From contig CAJZBQ010000011.1 of NCBI GenBank assembly GCA_914767885.1, forward strand, positions 62,001-126,000: DNA of 64,000 nucleotides, given 5' to 3'. Each line of letters starts with the position of its first letter. Position 1 is the stretch's first letter. The notes below the pieces were generated by a model that was not told the origin of the DNA, made no database searches, and saw only the letters and a list, made by a program, of their open reading frames with translations. The translations under genes and the position numbers were made by a program. Below, piece by piece: positions 10,135 to 21,882 of this stretch. This DNA is from Blepharisma stoltei. Lineage: Eukaryota; Ciliophora; Heterotrichea; Heterotrichida; Blepharismidae.

Positions 10135-11076
10135 ATGAATACACTTGCCAAACTTCAGATCAGTGAAGACTTGAAAATCGTTATAACTCCCATCATTACA
10201 GTTTTAAGAATTATATTAGAGCCTGCACTATTTTATCTGTTTTCTTCACAAATGCAGCAACAGTCTCTAATAGAGTATCAATTTATTTTCCAATGTTTAT
10301 TGTATGCAACTGAATTTCTCAATCTTTTTGATAGATACAGTCTCAAATTCGCGAACTTCAATATAACTGGAAAATTTCCATTCCTTTTAAGTATATACAT
10401 CCTGTTTTGAACTATTTTTTATAAAATTCTAATTGAAAATGTGTTGGTGTTTGATGCCACTTTGCCAATATACATACTGGTTTGAGCATATACAATCTTT
10501 TTACTTTCACTAGCAGGTTACTTTTTAAAAGAACTCTTCAAAACAGAAAAGTTTTCATTTCATGTTTATGCTTTATTTGTACTCATCCTCATTATGAAAG
10601 AAGTTTATCATAATTCATGACATATACTTAGCACTATTATATATTTATTATTTTTGCTTGGTGCATACTCTACTGTCATCACAGGTGCTATCGGTACAGG
10701 AGCTCAATTTGTAAAAATATTTTATGCACAATTTTCAAGTAATCATGATTTTATAAAAACTTCAAAATTGTTTATTAATGATTGGTTGGCATCTGACACA
10801 AAAGGTCTTGCAGAATGCTATACAAAAACATTTGAAATTATGTTTAAATATAATGCAATTATCCAAATAAATCTTGAAAAAGCAGTTTTTTTTAAAAATA
10901 CTTATCTTATAGAATTTTATTTAGATTTTATTGCTTTTTGATTTGCCTTTCTATTGCCTCTAAGAGATGGATTTTTGCATAGTAGACGCTATGAATATGT
11001 TTTATTAAATGCTTTTTCAATGGTGTTTATGGCAGAGATGATTTATCATTGCTTAGCATTAATTATAGGGTTTTAA
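10135..11076 (+). CDS. Multi-pass membrane protein, tandem family copy 2
   Basis: 313 residues in an uninterrupted frame when TGA is Trp (YILFWTIFYKIL, LVWAYTIFLL, HNSWHIL, AFWFAFLLPL). It starts MNTLAKLQISEDLKIVITPI and ends IYHCLALIIGF. Several hydrophobic helices alternate with short charged loops. The best conserved stretch is TGAIGTGAQFVKIFYAQFSS followed by DFIKTSKLFINDWLASDTKG. No IES interrupts it. The ATG lies after a short AT-rich leader ATAAAATATAA shared with copy 3. Function unknown; it looks specific to this lineage. Confidence 0.8.
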
Positions 11077-11533
11077 ATTGTAATTTAATATTCAAATTAT
11101 AGAAAACGATTATTTCCTTTGCTATAGCTGATATAATTGCTGCTATTTGCACTAAATTTATTGCACCCCCTCCGTGAACGACTAAAAAGCTTTGTTCGTT
11201 CCCAATTTGCAAAAATTGGAACGCTAATATTTATTTAGTATCTCTTTAGCTAATTATCACTAATTTCTTTGAATCTCATTGATTTTAGCTTTGCCATTTT
11301 AATAAGTAAACAAATTCTCATGCAACTAAATTAATGATATTTCATGTATAATTTTAGGATTATAATGAATAATTTAACTATATTATATCCCAAAAACTAT
11401 ATCCAACAATTTTACTATTTAAAAATGATATTCCATACTTTAGCCTAATAAAAATTCTAAAAATTGTCTATTGCTGTAATATTTTTGAATATTAAATTAG
11501 AAATTATTAGTGCCTCATTTTAATAAAATATAA
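11077..11533 (+). other. Spacer with a truncated MITE and a duplicated gene end
   Basis: 11098-11165 repeats the start of the small downstream ORF, but with ACG where copy 4 has ATG. At about 11166-11300 a fragment of MITE family 1 (CACCCCCTCCGTGAACGAC) lacks its right end. At 11350-11400 a stray copy of the family gene end (ATAATTTTAGGATTATAATG) precedes the leader of copy 3, a footprint of unequal exchange. Confidence 0.45.
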
Positions 11534-12475
11534 ATGAATACACTTGCCAAACTTCAGATCAGTGAAGACTCGAAAATCGTTATTACTCCCATCATTATAA
11601 TTTTAAGAATTATATTAGAGCCTACACTATTATATCTGCTTTCTTCACAAAGGCAGCAACAGTTTCTAATAGAATATTGAATATTTTTTCAATGTTTATT
11701 ATACGCAACTGAGTTTCTCAATCTTTTTGATAGATACAGTCACAAATTCGCAAACTTCAATATAACTGGAAAATTTCCATTCCTTCTAAGCATATACATC
11801 CTGTTTTGAACTATTTTTTATAAAGTTCTAATTGAAGATGTTTTGTTGCTTGATGCCGCTCTTCCTATATACATACTGTTTTGAACATATACAACCTTTT
11901 TACTTTCATTAGTAGGGTACTTTTTAAAAGAACTCTTCGAAACAGCAAAGTTTTCATTTCATGCTTATGCTTTATTTGTACTCATGCTCGCTATTAAAGA
12001 AGTTTCTCTGTATTCATGGTATATAATTAACGGCTTTATTTATTTTTTATTTAGGCTTTGCATATTTACTACTATCATCACAGGTGTTATCGGCGCAGGA
12101 GCTCAATTTTTAAAAATATTTTATGCACAATTTTCAAGTACTCATGATTTTATAAAAGCTTCGAAAGTGTTTATTAATGATTGGTTGGCATCTGACACAA
12201 AAGGTCTTGCAAAATGCTATACAAAAACATTTGAAATGCTTTTTAAAATGAATGGAATTATCCAAATAAAATTTGACAAAGCATTTTTTCTTAAAAATAC
12301 TTATCTTATAGAATGATATTTAAATTTGGCTATTTTTTGACTTGCCTTTCTATTGCCTCTAAGAGATGGATTTTCGCATTGTAGACGTAATGAATACATT
12401 TGACTAAATGCTTTTGCAATGTTATTTATGGCAGAGATGATTTATCATTGCTTAGCACTAATTTTAGGATTATAA
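11534..12475 (+). CDS. Multi-pass membrane protein, tandem family copy 3
   Basis: 313 residues with no interruption, the same length as copies 2 and 4. Trp-coding TGA occurs at several sites, for example in IEYWIFFQCLLYATEF and at YILFWTIFYKVL. The best conserved segment reads TGVIGAGAQFLKIFYAQFSS. It differs from copy 4 mainly in the middle helices (FALLKEVSLYSWYIING region). Function unknown. The near identity with copies 2 and 4 points to recent tandem duplication. Confidence 0.8.
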
Positions 12476-12609
12476 TTAATAATTTAACTATATTATATCC
12501 CAAAAACTATATCTAACAATTTTATTGTTTAGCTTAATAAAAATTCTAAAAAATTATCTATTTGTAAATTTGTTGAATTTTAAATTAGAAATTATTAGAT
12601 AAAACATAA

Positions 12610-13551
12610 ATGAATAGGCTTGCCAAACTTCAGATCAGTGAAGACTCGAAAATCGTTATTACTCCCATCATTACAATTTTAAGAATTATATTAGAGCCTA
12701 CACTATTCTATCTGTTTTCTTCACAAAGGCAGCAACAGTTTCTAATAGAGTATCAATTTGCTTTCCAATGTTTATTATACGCAACTGAGTTTCTCAATCT
12801 TTTTGATCGATACAGTCACAAATTTGCGAACTTCAATATAACTGGAAAATTTCCATTCCTTCTAAGCATATACATCCTATTTTGAACTATTTTTTATAAA
12901 GCTCTAATTGAAGATGTTTTGTTGCTTGGTGCCACTTTGCCTATATACATATTGGTTTTAGCATATGCAGTCTTTTTACTTTCTTTAGTAGGGTTCTTTT
13001 TAAAAGAACTCTTCGAAACAGAAAAGTTTTCATTTCATGTTTATGCTTTATTTGTACTCATCCTCATTATGAAAGAAGTTTATCATAATTCATGGCTTAT
13101 ACTTAGCGCTATTTTTTATTTTTCATTTTGGCTTGGTACATACGCTACTGTCATCACAGGTGCTATTGGCGCAGGAGCTCAATTTTTAAAAATATTTTAT
13201 GCACAATTTTCAAGTACTCATGATTTTATAAAAGCTTCAAAAGTGTTTATTGATGATTGGTTGGCATCTGACACAAAAGGTCTTGCAAAATGTTATATAA
13301 AAACATTTGAAATGCTTTTAAAAATGAATGGAGTTATTCAAATAAATTTTGACAAGGATATTTTTCTTAAAAATACTTATCTTATAGAATTATATTTAGA
13401 TTTGGCTGCTTTGTTGCTTCCCTTTATATTGGTTCTAAGAGATGGATTTTCGGATTGCAGACGTAATCAATACATTGTACTAAATTCTTTTTCAATGGTA
13501 TTTATGGCAGAGATGATTTATAATTGCTTAGCATTAATATTAGAGTTTTAA
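12610..13551 (+). CDS. Multi-pass membrane protein, tandem family copy 4
   Basis: 313 residues, starting MNRLAKLQISEDSKIVITPI and ending YNCLALILEF. Only one TGA-Trp is needed (YILFWTIFYKAL), because other Trp sites use TGG or have been replaced. At least seven hydrophobic segments are visible. The family signature TGAIGAGAQFLKIFYAQFSS is followed by HDFIKASKVFIDDWLASDTK. Spacing to copy 3 is only about 134 bp. Confidence 0.8.
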
Positions 13552-13579
13552 ATTATAATTTAATATTCAATTATAGAAA

Positions 13580-13798
13580 ATGATTATTTCCTTTAGTCTA
13601 GTTGATATAATTATTGCGATTTGCACCAAATTTCTTAGCATTGCCATGTGGGCTTACATGCCAAAGTTGATTGTTATAGTAAATAGTTGGGGTTACCGTA
13701 TCCATAAATTGAAGAATCCTTTTTCCTTGATAATTTTGGAAAGAGCGCTAGCTCTAGCATTAGTGAAGTGTCTTCTTTGTGCTTCTGGGAGAGTTTAA
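13580..13798 (+). CDS. Small hydrophobic ORF downstream of copy 4
   Basis: 72 residues, MIISFSLVDIIIAICTKFLS followed by a basic middle and a short hydrophobic tail. Its first 25 codons are recognisable, with decay, after copies 1 and 2 as well, so it belongs to the duplicated unit. It may be a tiny gene or the relic of a longer downstream neighbour. No family recognised. Confidence 0.35.
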   Translation: MIISFSLVDIIIAICTKFLSIAMWAYMPKLIVIVNSWGYRIHKLKNPFSLIILERALALALVKCLLCASGRV

Positions 13799-14312
13799 TC
13801 GCTTTGCATTCTAATTAAAACTAATCTGGAGAGCTGCGAAGTATCCTGCAAATAGAGAATAATCACCGTTCTGCCATGCCGGTATTTCGTTTATTAATTT
13901 CAGCACCAAAGTCCATTAAAGACATATAAGTGTCCGTCTTGTAATTGTATAAGTGATGTGTCTTGGCAACGCAGAATCTAAGCCAGTGTGGAGTCTCCTT
14001 CCTCCAAAATCTCTAATGGCTTACTTCAAATGGTGAAAGGATTTTGATGCACCTTTAATAAATTCTCAGCTAAATATCTATGCTAGAAGTCAGATATAGT
14101 AATCATGCCTGCTACCCTCGATTATGTAGCTTTTTATGATACCTGACTTCTTGCCTTCTTACATTTATTAGGATTGCAGGCATTTTGGATATTTGATCAT
14201 ATAAGAATTAAAGCAGAAAAGCCCATATGACTAATGAATTGTGTGATATAAAATTAGAAAGAAATATTTCAAATGTTGAGTAATAGCTTAGTTAGCTTTA
14301 TCCTCAAACTAT
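13799..14312. other. Spacer, possible degenerate repeat
   Basis: About 13830-14160 is less AT-rich than its surroundings and lacks an open frame. Phrases such as GGAGTCTCCTTCCTCC resemble the SINE-like family A interior, but too weakly to call. No gene seen. Confidence 0.3.
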
Positions 14313-14786
14313 TTATTCTTCTGGGGTAATTTCTTCATCCTCCCCACCTTCTTCAGCTGCAGCTTCTCTTTCGAGGTACTTCTTTTTGAGTCCTTCCCAG
14401 TCATGATAAAGTTCATCGTTGTTTACATATTTGATTGCGTTCATTTCAATATCCATGTTATAATGCCCAAAGAAAGTCCCAGTATATGGAACTTCAAGCC
14501 AAATGAAGTAGAGAAAAGCGCTGGAAACCCAAAATCCTGCAAAAATCCAAAAATATCGGTAGTGAGATGGTCTCTGATGCAAAACAGTCATACCGTGGTC
14601 TTCGTAATCGTAGGATTCTGAAGCATAGTCAAAACCATGGTCAACTTTTTTTTCCATTGAGATTACTTCAACTGGAGGAATGCCGAATGGATACCTAATA
14701 AAGTCGGTTTGGAACTCTGGCTTTTCGTGGACTTTTAATCTTAAGAATGGAGCACGAGCTATTGATCGCAAGCTCTTGGTAAACAT
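14313..14786 (-). CDS. Probable mitochondrial inner-membrane protein (respiratory-complex accessory subunit-like)
   Basis: 157 residues. The N-terminus MFTKSLRSIARAPFLRLKVH is rich in Arg/Lys/Ser and lacks acids, as in mitochondrial presequences. One transmembrane helix lies at about residues 79-97 (YFWIFAGFWVSSAFLYFIWL). It is followed by GTFFGHYNMDIEMNAIKYVN and a highly acidic C-terminus. Size and layout resemble small single-pass complex I subunits such as the NDUFB8 or NDUFB11 type, but I cannot match a family firmly. No IES; stop is TAA. Confidence 0.6.
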   Translation of the reverse strand: MFTKSLRSIARAPFLRLKVHEKPEFQTDFIRYPFGIPPVEVISMEKKVDHGFDYASESYDYEDHGMTVLHQRPSHYRYFWIFAGFWVSSAFLYFIWLEVPYTGTFFGHYNMDIEMNAIKYVNNDELYHDWEGLKKKYLEREAAAEEGGEDEEITPEE

Positions 14787-15523
14787 TTTATTATTGATAA
14801 ACTATAAAAAAGGCTATTTGCAATCATGATAAGACTTGAATCCAGGTATAAAAATATTATTGTTGAAAGTGTGGAAGAATATGGATTGGGGTTAGATATT
14901 TCATTACCAATAAGACAAGAAATAATTGATATTGGCTATTTTCTTCAATAATTATGGCAGCAAAAGCTTATTTTATAAATAAAATTTATAGTTAATAATG
15001 ATATTTAAATTTGCATTATATGATTCATTGAAAATATATATTTAATGACAGATTTAATTTCATCGTATTTAAATAGAGAATTCCTTCTAATGTATCTAGA
15101 TATGTTTTGATAAATATTTGTATTATATATATTTGCTTGTTTTTTTCTAATTCATTTGGAAGTGAATTCCTATGGAAATACCATCTTTATAGCAAATTCT
15201 TTATTTATTGAAGTAAGTCTCTCGGGCAAATAATAAAATTTTATTCTTGTAAAAATTTAAATAATTCTCATCCAAAAATATAATGATTCATTAACATTTG
15301 AAATAGCAGCTCTAAAACAAATATTTTTAACCTTCATTAACATTTCTTCCATCAAGGCTAGAATATTTAATAAAAAATAAATCCAGATCAAAAAATTTTA
15401 TTTATATTATTTTATATTTCTTTCATTATGATTTAATTATAGCCATGGACCGATTATGGATCATTCTGGATGAATTAATTCCTGTAAGCTATTGAATTGG
15501 ATAATCTTAAACTTAACTTAAAT
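14787..15523. other. AT-rich spacer, nothing recognised
   Basis: No open frame of note on either strand, no MITE ends and no clear hairpin. Confidence 0.5.
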
Positions 15524-16090
15524 TAACAGATGGGCTAGCCTAGTTGTAAAGCAGTCACCGAGGATCTCCAAGGAGATTCAAACCGCTTTGGGGCCATGCC
15601 TTTAATTAGGGATACAATGTCTCCTTCTTGCCTTCCAGCCTCAGTGTTGAGTTAGAAGTCTTCGAATTCTGCGGCAATGCTTGAAGCTGAGGGGTGCAAG
15701 CTTGTACACACAAAAAAAAAACAAAAAAAATGGGTTTTCTAGTCCACTATCGGCAAAAAGAAACCTCTAGCCCAGGGAGAAACCCCTGGTTTCGTGCTGG
15801 AGAATTTGCCCGATTGGTCAAGGCATTGCCTGCAGATTTGGCTGGGCGTTCCTTTCCAACTTGCGAGTCCCTCTCTACTTTGAAGTAAAATCCAACCCTG
15901 GAATTGACTAGAGCTAGCTCCACACAGTACTAGAATTGCTTACCTAGCATGGCTGTCCTTTCCCGAGCTGGCAAAACTTTGCAGGATAAAATTTAAATAT
16001 ATGCTCGAGGGATAGTCGGCATAGCCAACCACGAAGCTCTGAGACATCATATATAAATTCGAATTGGCTAATCAGCCTTTGCGAGGTGAG
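15524..16090 (+). mobile_element. SINE-like element, family A, with tRNA-like head
   Basis: It begins near AACAGATGGGCTAGCCTAG. TAGCCTAGTTG fits an RNA polymerase III A box and ATTCAAACC, about 35 bp later, fits a B box. The body shares blocks with copies at 46745-47285 and 57945-58440 (CCTTCTTGCCTTCCAGCCTC with TTGAGT; AAAAAGAAACCTCTAGCCC). A GC-rich island in AT-rich DNA, it has no flanking gene to mark its borders, so the end is approximate. Confidence 0.6.
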
Positions 16091-16130
16091 ATAATCAAGG
16101 TTGGCAAAAATTGTCAACTAGGAATACACA

Positions 16131-16185
16131 TATAGCAGTTGCCCGATGATGGCGCATTGAGCGCCATCATCGGGCAACTGCTATA
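16131..16185 (+). repeat. Perfect 55-bp hairpin with TATAG...CTATA ends
   Basis: Arms of 25 bp (TATAGCAGTTGCCCGATGAT plus GGCGC) pair exactly across a 5-nt loop ATTGA. It contains the GATGGCGC...GCGCCATC core also present in the larger palindromes at 37052 and 52291, and shares their TATAG terminus. Confidence 0.85.
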
Positions 16186-16670
16186 ATTGATCATAGGTTA
16201 TTTTAGATGGAGTAATATGGAGTTCAAGGAATAAACCACTAATTATTAATGCTGCATTCATTGTAAAATATATAGGTGCGGCAATTGCTATATTATAAAT
16301 ATAATAGCCTGCATTGCATAGTTAGATTTTAAAGTGTTTCCTCCTTTCAGACGGATGTCGCGACCCTTCACTAGTCCTGCTTGATCTCGTCTTCCTCCTA
16401 AGAGTCACCCTCCTCGGGATTCCAAGCAAAGCAGAAAAAGCCATATATCTGATTCTTTCCCTAGGCCACCAAATCAACATATATAACATTATAGGTAAAG
16501 GTTCACGTGGAAAACTGAACCCAATAATAAATATCACAGAGGAGGAATTATCCTCTGAGAAACTAATTCCGTATTTTATTATAATGATCTGCATTACAAT
16601 CAAATGCTCGCTCTCTGCCAAGGTTTTAATTAAGAAGAGCTTAAATTTTGCATATGCTGTAAAATTTCTC
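16186..16670. other. Spacer with an unsupported minus-strand ORF
   Basis: A 99-codon minus ORF (16322-16621) reads through a less AT-rich patch but has no recognisable domain and an unusual Arg/Ser-rich tail. I treat it as unproven. Confidence 0.3.
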
Positions 16671-17064
16671 TAACTCCCCCCCCCCCCTCCGTGAGCGAAC
16701 AAAAAAATTTGTTCGCTCACGGAGGGGGGTTAATTTTTTTTTTTAAAAAAAAATTTATATATAAATTTTTATAAAAAATATATTTTTTTTCGAAATTTAA
16801 AAAAATCCTAATTTGCAAAAATTGGGAAGCAAATATTAATTTAATTTGCAAAATTTATGTTTTAAAACGCAATTTGTTTAAAATTAAACAGAATTAGCTC
16901 TAGATTTCATTATACTAATTATCACTTATATATCAAAATTTTTTTTCCATTAAAAATTTTTTCTATTAAAAAAATTTTTGTTCACTCACGGAGGGTGGGT
17001 TTTTGGTCAAAAAATGGCGATTTTTCTAATGGTTTTGTTCGCTCACGGAAGGGGGGGGGGAGTA
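16671..17064 (-). mobile_element. MITE family 1, full-length, intergenic
   Basis: It runs from TAACTCCCCCCCCCCC to GGGGGGGAGTAAG with TA at both ends. The left end is an extra hairpin (CTCCGTGAGCGAACAAA against TTTGTTCGCTCACGGAG). Two further copies of the same 17-mer lie at and near the right end. About 390 bp. Confidence 0.85.
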
Positions 17065-17250
17065 AGCTCTAGTGGTATTCACATTCAATTTCAAAAAAAT
17101 ATTTCTCACAACTTTAAGCATAATGGTAAAAAATAATTAAAATAATGCAGCAAAACACTAGCAAATTACTAAAATTTGCATAAGAGAAATAATTATTAAT
17201 TTGTCTAATGATATAAATTAGAATAAATGAATTTTAATAAAAAATTCTAA

Positions 17251-18286
17251 ATGAACATACTTATGATCAGTGAAGATTCGAAAATGATTGTTAGCCCTGT
17301 ACTTATGATCTTAAGAATTCTACTGGAGCCTACACTTCTTTACTTATTTTCTTCACAAAATCAGCATCAAATTCCTATAGAGTTTCAATTTACTTTCCGA
17401 TCTTTATTGTATGCAACTGAATTTCTCAATATTTTTGATAGATTTAGCCACAAAGCTGTGAATTTCAATATAACTCAAAAATGCCCACTCCTTCTTAGCA
17501 TATACATTCTGATTTGGGTTATTTTTTATCAAATCCTGATTAAAGAAATCTTCATTTGCAACACACTTCTACCTTTTCATTTACTACTTTGACTTTACAT
17601 AATCTTTTTGCTTTCAATAGTAAGTTACTTTCTAAAAGCAGTTTTTGAGACCGAAAAATTTTCCTTTCATCTTTATGCTATTCTTTTGCTGATACTCATT
17701 ATAACTGAAGTTTATTCCATTGCGTGTTGGATTTTTCATGGTTTTATTTCACTTATATTTTTATATGGAATTTGAAGTGTAATTATTACAGGCGCTGGAG
17801 GTATTGGAGCAAATATTGCAAAAATATTTTTGGCTCAAGTTTCAAGTGTCCATGATTTTATATGCATATTTTCGAAAAATAACCCATTAATGAGCGTTTT
17901 TTTTTTTTTGCTAGTTAAAGAGATGGCTTGCGGTTAGCCTAACGATGCTTCTTAGTGGGCTATTTATTAAAACTAGCATAAAATTTTCAAAAAATTTTCT
18001 TGATGACTGACTGGCTTCTGATATAAAAGGTCTTGCAAAATTATTAGGTCGATCATTTCTATTTTTAGCTAAATTTTATTGAACATGTTTGGGATTTTAT
18101 GACAAATCACTTTTGAAGAATAATCCACCCTTTATAGAATTTGGCTTGGATATGCTTTCCTTTCCGCTGGGCTACTTATTGCTGGTAAGAAGTGGATTTT
18201 CGCACAGTAAATATAACGATTATGTGGGCCTGAATATTTTTGCTATGTTTTTTATGTCTGAGATGATTTTTCATGTATTATTATAA
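17251..18286 (+). CDS. Multi-pass membrane protein, family copy 5 (one IES)
   Basis: Removing 118 bp (17863-17980) leaves 306 codons. It starts MNILMISEDSKMIVSPVLMI and ends MFFMSEMIFHVLL. It is the most diverged member: IITGAGGIGANIAKIFLAQ replaces the ITGAIGTGAQFVKIFYAQ of the others. TGA serves as Trp at LLLWLYIIFLL, LYGIWSVIIT and DDWLASD. The IES falls inside the otherwise conserved HDFIK.SK..(L/I)DWLASD block. It is separated from the main tandem by about 3.7 kb of repeats and a mitochondrial gene on the other strand. Confidence 0.75.
17861..17980 (+). mobile_element. 118-bp IES in membrane-family copy 5
   Basis: Ends are imperfect inverted repeats (TGCATATTTTCG...AAATAACCCATTAAT against the reverse of AGTGGGCTATTTATTAAAAC). 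Only the TA pair 17861/17979 restores DFI-KFSKNFLDDWLASD; the TA two bases earlier would shift the frame. Confidence 0.8.
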
Positions 18287-18456
18287 ATTAAGCCTATTTT
18301 GGCAGCCCCATCTCAGACTTTTATTTAATTGTATGATAATATACTTGCTGAGCCTACAGAATTAATAAATAAGTATATTTTTAAACTTATGTATTAAATT
18401 AACTGAAACTTACATCAAATTAAATGATTTGATAAATAAATTCCCATTTTATAAAA

Positions 18457-19041
18457 ATGATAAAGCTTCTTTTGCTAACTCTCACAACACTCTGCCTCAG
18501 CCAAGAAATCTCCTCACTAATTTCTCAGCACACTGAGCTTGAAAAGAAACTCCATGAAATCGAGGACATTCTTCACAAAGTTAATGAGCTTACTTCAGAA
18601 ACCTATCTAAAATCACTTAATATACAAGTAAACAAGCTTAAAGACGACATGCTAAGAACAGACCAATCCTTAAGTGTTTTAGAAAAAACCACAGAAGAAA
18701 TGACAAAAGGTCATAAAGAGTTTAATAAAACCTATGCAAATGAAATGATGCTTTCTTTAGGAAAACTTGAAGAAAGAATTGAAAAAGTTGACAATAGGAT
18801 TAAAACTCTGGATTTTCAGAAAATCATTGAAAAAATTGAAATTGGGCTGAACGGGCTTGCAACACAGGACAATCAAGTGAAAAACTCAATCCTTAAGGTA
18901 AAAGAGCAGACTGAATATTTAGAAGTGATTTTAGCAAGGGAGTCAAATTTTATATGGGTTTACATATTAATGGGATTTATTAGCCTTATTTCAATTTTAA
19001 GCTGGTTTTTGATACATAAAGCTGAAGAAAAAGAAATTTAA
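18457..19041 (+). CDS. Signal-peptide, coiled-coil, single-pass membrane protein
   Basis: 194 residues. A signal peptide at residues 1-15 (MIKLLLLTLTTLCLS) is followed by about 145 residues of heptad-rich coiled coil (HTELEKKLHEIEDILHKVNE, then KLEERIEKVDNRIKTLDFQK). A C-terminal transmembrane helix (FIWVYILMGFISLISILSWF) precedes a short basic/acidic tail. The topology is type I with a long lumenal or extracellular coiled coil. It recalls secretory-pathway cargo or tether proteins, but no family was recognised. It converges on receptor gene 1. Confidence 0.7.
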   Translation: MIKLLLLTLTTLCLSQEISSLISQHTELEKKLHEIEDILHKVNELTSETYLKSLNIQVNKLKDDMLRTDQSLSVLEKTTEEMTKGHKEFNKTYANEMMLSLGKLEERIEKVDNRIKTLDFQKIIEKIEIGLNGLATQDNQVKNSILKVKEQTEYLEVILARESNFIWVYILMGFISLISILSWFLIHKAEEKEI

Positions 19042-20636
19042 TAAATTATCGTTTGAATATAAATTTATGAGTTTATATCATGACTCAATAATATATTTTT
19101 TGAATTTATTTGACTTCCAGCACTCTCATCATATACTTCATAAGCATGAGAGTGCTTTTTAATGACCTCTTCTAGCATTACTTGCTTTGTCAATGCAAAT
19201 TTAAAGAGAGTGTTAATATTAACCCCCTTTGGAGAATAAAGCAAGCTTGGGTATTTTTTGTGTTGGATAACCCAAGCAATAGCTATAAGAATTATCCACC
19301 CACCAAATTGCATTGATATCCAAAAAGAAAAATTATGATAAGTGACTGCATAATAGATTGATGATAGCATTAAGCTTCATGCTAAACAAAGCAAAGAAAT
19401 TCTTGTCCATAGGTTGCATCTATGGTAATTATAAGGTTTGTAAAAAATTGTATAAGCAATAAAAACCAATGTGACAACAAAATAAACTAGGCCCTCTAAA
19501 GATTGATTATAGTGCTTTAGAGTCTTATTCAAAGCGACTGAAAATATTTGAAAAATACTTTTCGATATCAAGAACTGAGGACTTAAATAAATATTTGCAT
19601 TGGAGTTAATGCTTTGCCAAATAGGTCTTCACATTATAGATAATGGTAAATAAATAAGCAGAGTCAATGATGATAAAATCGCGAAAAAAATGTGCTCATC
19701 TTTATAGCAAAATACAGAGCAGTCATGATTCATAAAACTTTCGTCTATCTTATTTCCAATTCCTTTTTCGCATTGAAAAATTGTTAAAAGAATATGGGTT
19801 ATAGGTATTAAGCCTATGTTTCCTATTATTGGTGTTATAAATTTCCCAAAAACTCCTATACTATCTAGTAAATATCAGGCCCCATTGCTAAATATTGCAA
19901 AAAATCAATAAAAATCATAGACATGGCTAAATAGTCGTTGGCTTTTACTTCGCATCGTTCCGTTATCATAAAAATCTGTGATTTTCAGTAAATTTTAACT
20001 AAAATTACAGCCGATAAAAATACAACTATTATTGTGATACCAAATACAAGTCCATAATATAAACCAGAGCCAGCATCTGAATCTCTTATTAACCGGAGAT
20101 TAAATGGGCAATTATCAGGATTCAGTCTTTTCTCGCCTGGAACATTTGTGGTATTATCTGGCCAAATGATGTTTCTTGTGAATGAAAATGGCGGATTGCT
20201 TCCTATGCTATAAGTGCCTACTGGATAATTTACATAATATCCAAGAGTTTCATTGTAAATTTCATTCATAATACTTATTATAGCTGTGCTTTTTTCATTA
20301 GAATTGCTTGAGATTTGCACAGTCCCTGAACACCCAATAAATTTCACTTTTCTTATTCCTTCATTCAATAGTTCTGGATCTTCATAATCGCCTCCAGCAT
20401 CAATTAAATATTTTATTCCATGAATTCCGAGCATCATAGCATCAAAAGATGGGCATGTTCCATAATATAAATAAAACCCATAAAATTTATTACCTAAAGC
20501 TATCAGTGATGCCCCATAACTTCCTAGCCATTCTGATTGCCACAACACCAATGACCCAAATAAAAGCTCTTTTACCTTTGTTTTTGTGTCAGCAGTAATT
20601 GCTTGAGAATTTTCAAAATATCCTGCAATAGGGAGA

Positions 20637-20772
20637 TATTATGTTTTGGCGTTATTTCTGATCGGCTCCCACGAGCCAAAAATGGGTTTCCACGTGGAAT
20701 TTCTGGATTTTCACGTGTGAAATCTATCTTTGGCTCATGGGAGCCGATCAGAAATTCAAGCGAGGGACTATA
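20637..20772 (+). mobile_element. Palindromic IES in receptor gene 1
   Basis: Inverted arms share ATTTCTGATCGGCTCCCA(C/T)GAGCC, and the right edge is TATAGTCCC when read inward. Removal (134 bp, one TA kept) changes LLY...LPIAG into the paralogues' LLY.PIAGYFE motif. Confidence 0.8.
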
Positions 20773-21882
20773 TAGCAAAAAAATCATATCGTTTCTTCTG
20801 ATCCCTTCATCATATAGCTGCCCAAAAAGGTTGAACATCGGGGTAGGCTCTAGTAAAGGAACCACAATTTTGCATTGGGTGGCAATAGCATTTTTCATAT
20901 AATTTGAATAATTTCCATAAAGCTGTGGACTATATAAAGGATTAAGCATTCTTTTGTCCTCATCATTAACTATTTTTATTCCTAGAGTTTTAGCGACATT
21001 GTAAAAGTTCTTATACATATCCAGCCCAAAAGTTGAATTTTCATAAAAGACTACTGCGCATTTTCAGCTAAAAATACTCATAAGATAAGCAAGCATATTT
21101 GAATGAAATGCAAAACTTTTCATAATCCTAACGAATTCAGGATATGCTGTTTTATTTGTAAATAGTTCGCTAGTGCATTCATCTGAAATTAAAGGGATTT
21201 TTATCCCCAGGTCTCTAAAATCTTTTATAGTCCCATAACAAACGTTATCATTATAAGATGGCAAAAAAGCAACACCCAAGCTGTCTTTGTGGCTTAATAA
21301 ACAGTTATATGAAAATGGACGATAGTAAAAATCAGCACTGCAGTCTGTTGGATACAATTTTAAGCTGAAATTTTCTAAAATGTGTATGTATTCGGCGTAT
21401 TTTAGAGCAAATGAAGAGCCAAGCTTTAGATGACTATTAGAGCCGAGCTTGAGACCATTGAAATTTGAATCCCCTGAGGCAACTGATATAATGATTGGTG
21501 GTTTTTGAGAACTTGGAGCAATTGTTGTGTTTCCAGGGTATATAATAGTATCAGAAATATTCACTATATTATTTTCTATATATCCTACTATTTTTTTTGA
21601 GCTTCCTTGTACGTTTACTATTGAAAATAGATTTAAAGGCTGATGATTAATTGTCGACTTTTGAAAAAGAGCTTTTACAGCATAAATTGATTCAGACTCA
21701 AAATCAATGTCACGCAAAAAATTAATAATGCTTAAGGAATGGTAATTATTCAAATTTTTAGCGTATTCTAGATCTTTTTCAACTATAAATATCAGCCCAT
21801 CTCTATTTGAGGCCCATGCAGATTTACTTCCAAGAATCAGCCCAAAACCCTCTTTATACATATTTTTTGATATAAAGCTGCT

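Noticed and set aside
16131-16185. tRNA or structured ncRNA gene
   Set aside because: A plain perfect hairpin without cloverleaf or B box, with the same ends as other palindromic mobile sequences.
16322-16621. 99-codon minus ORF with Arg-rich tail
   Set aside because: No homology recognised, no paralogue, adjacent to repeats, and no TGA-Trp or intron evidence; kept only as a note.
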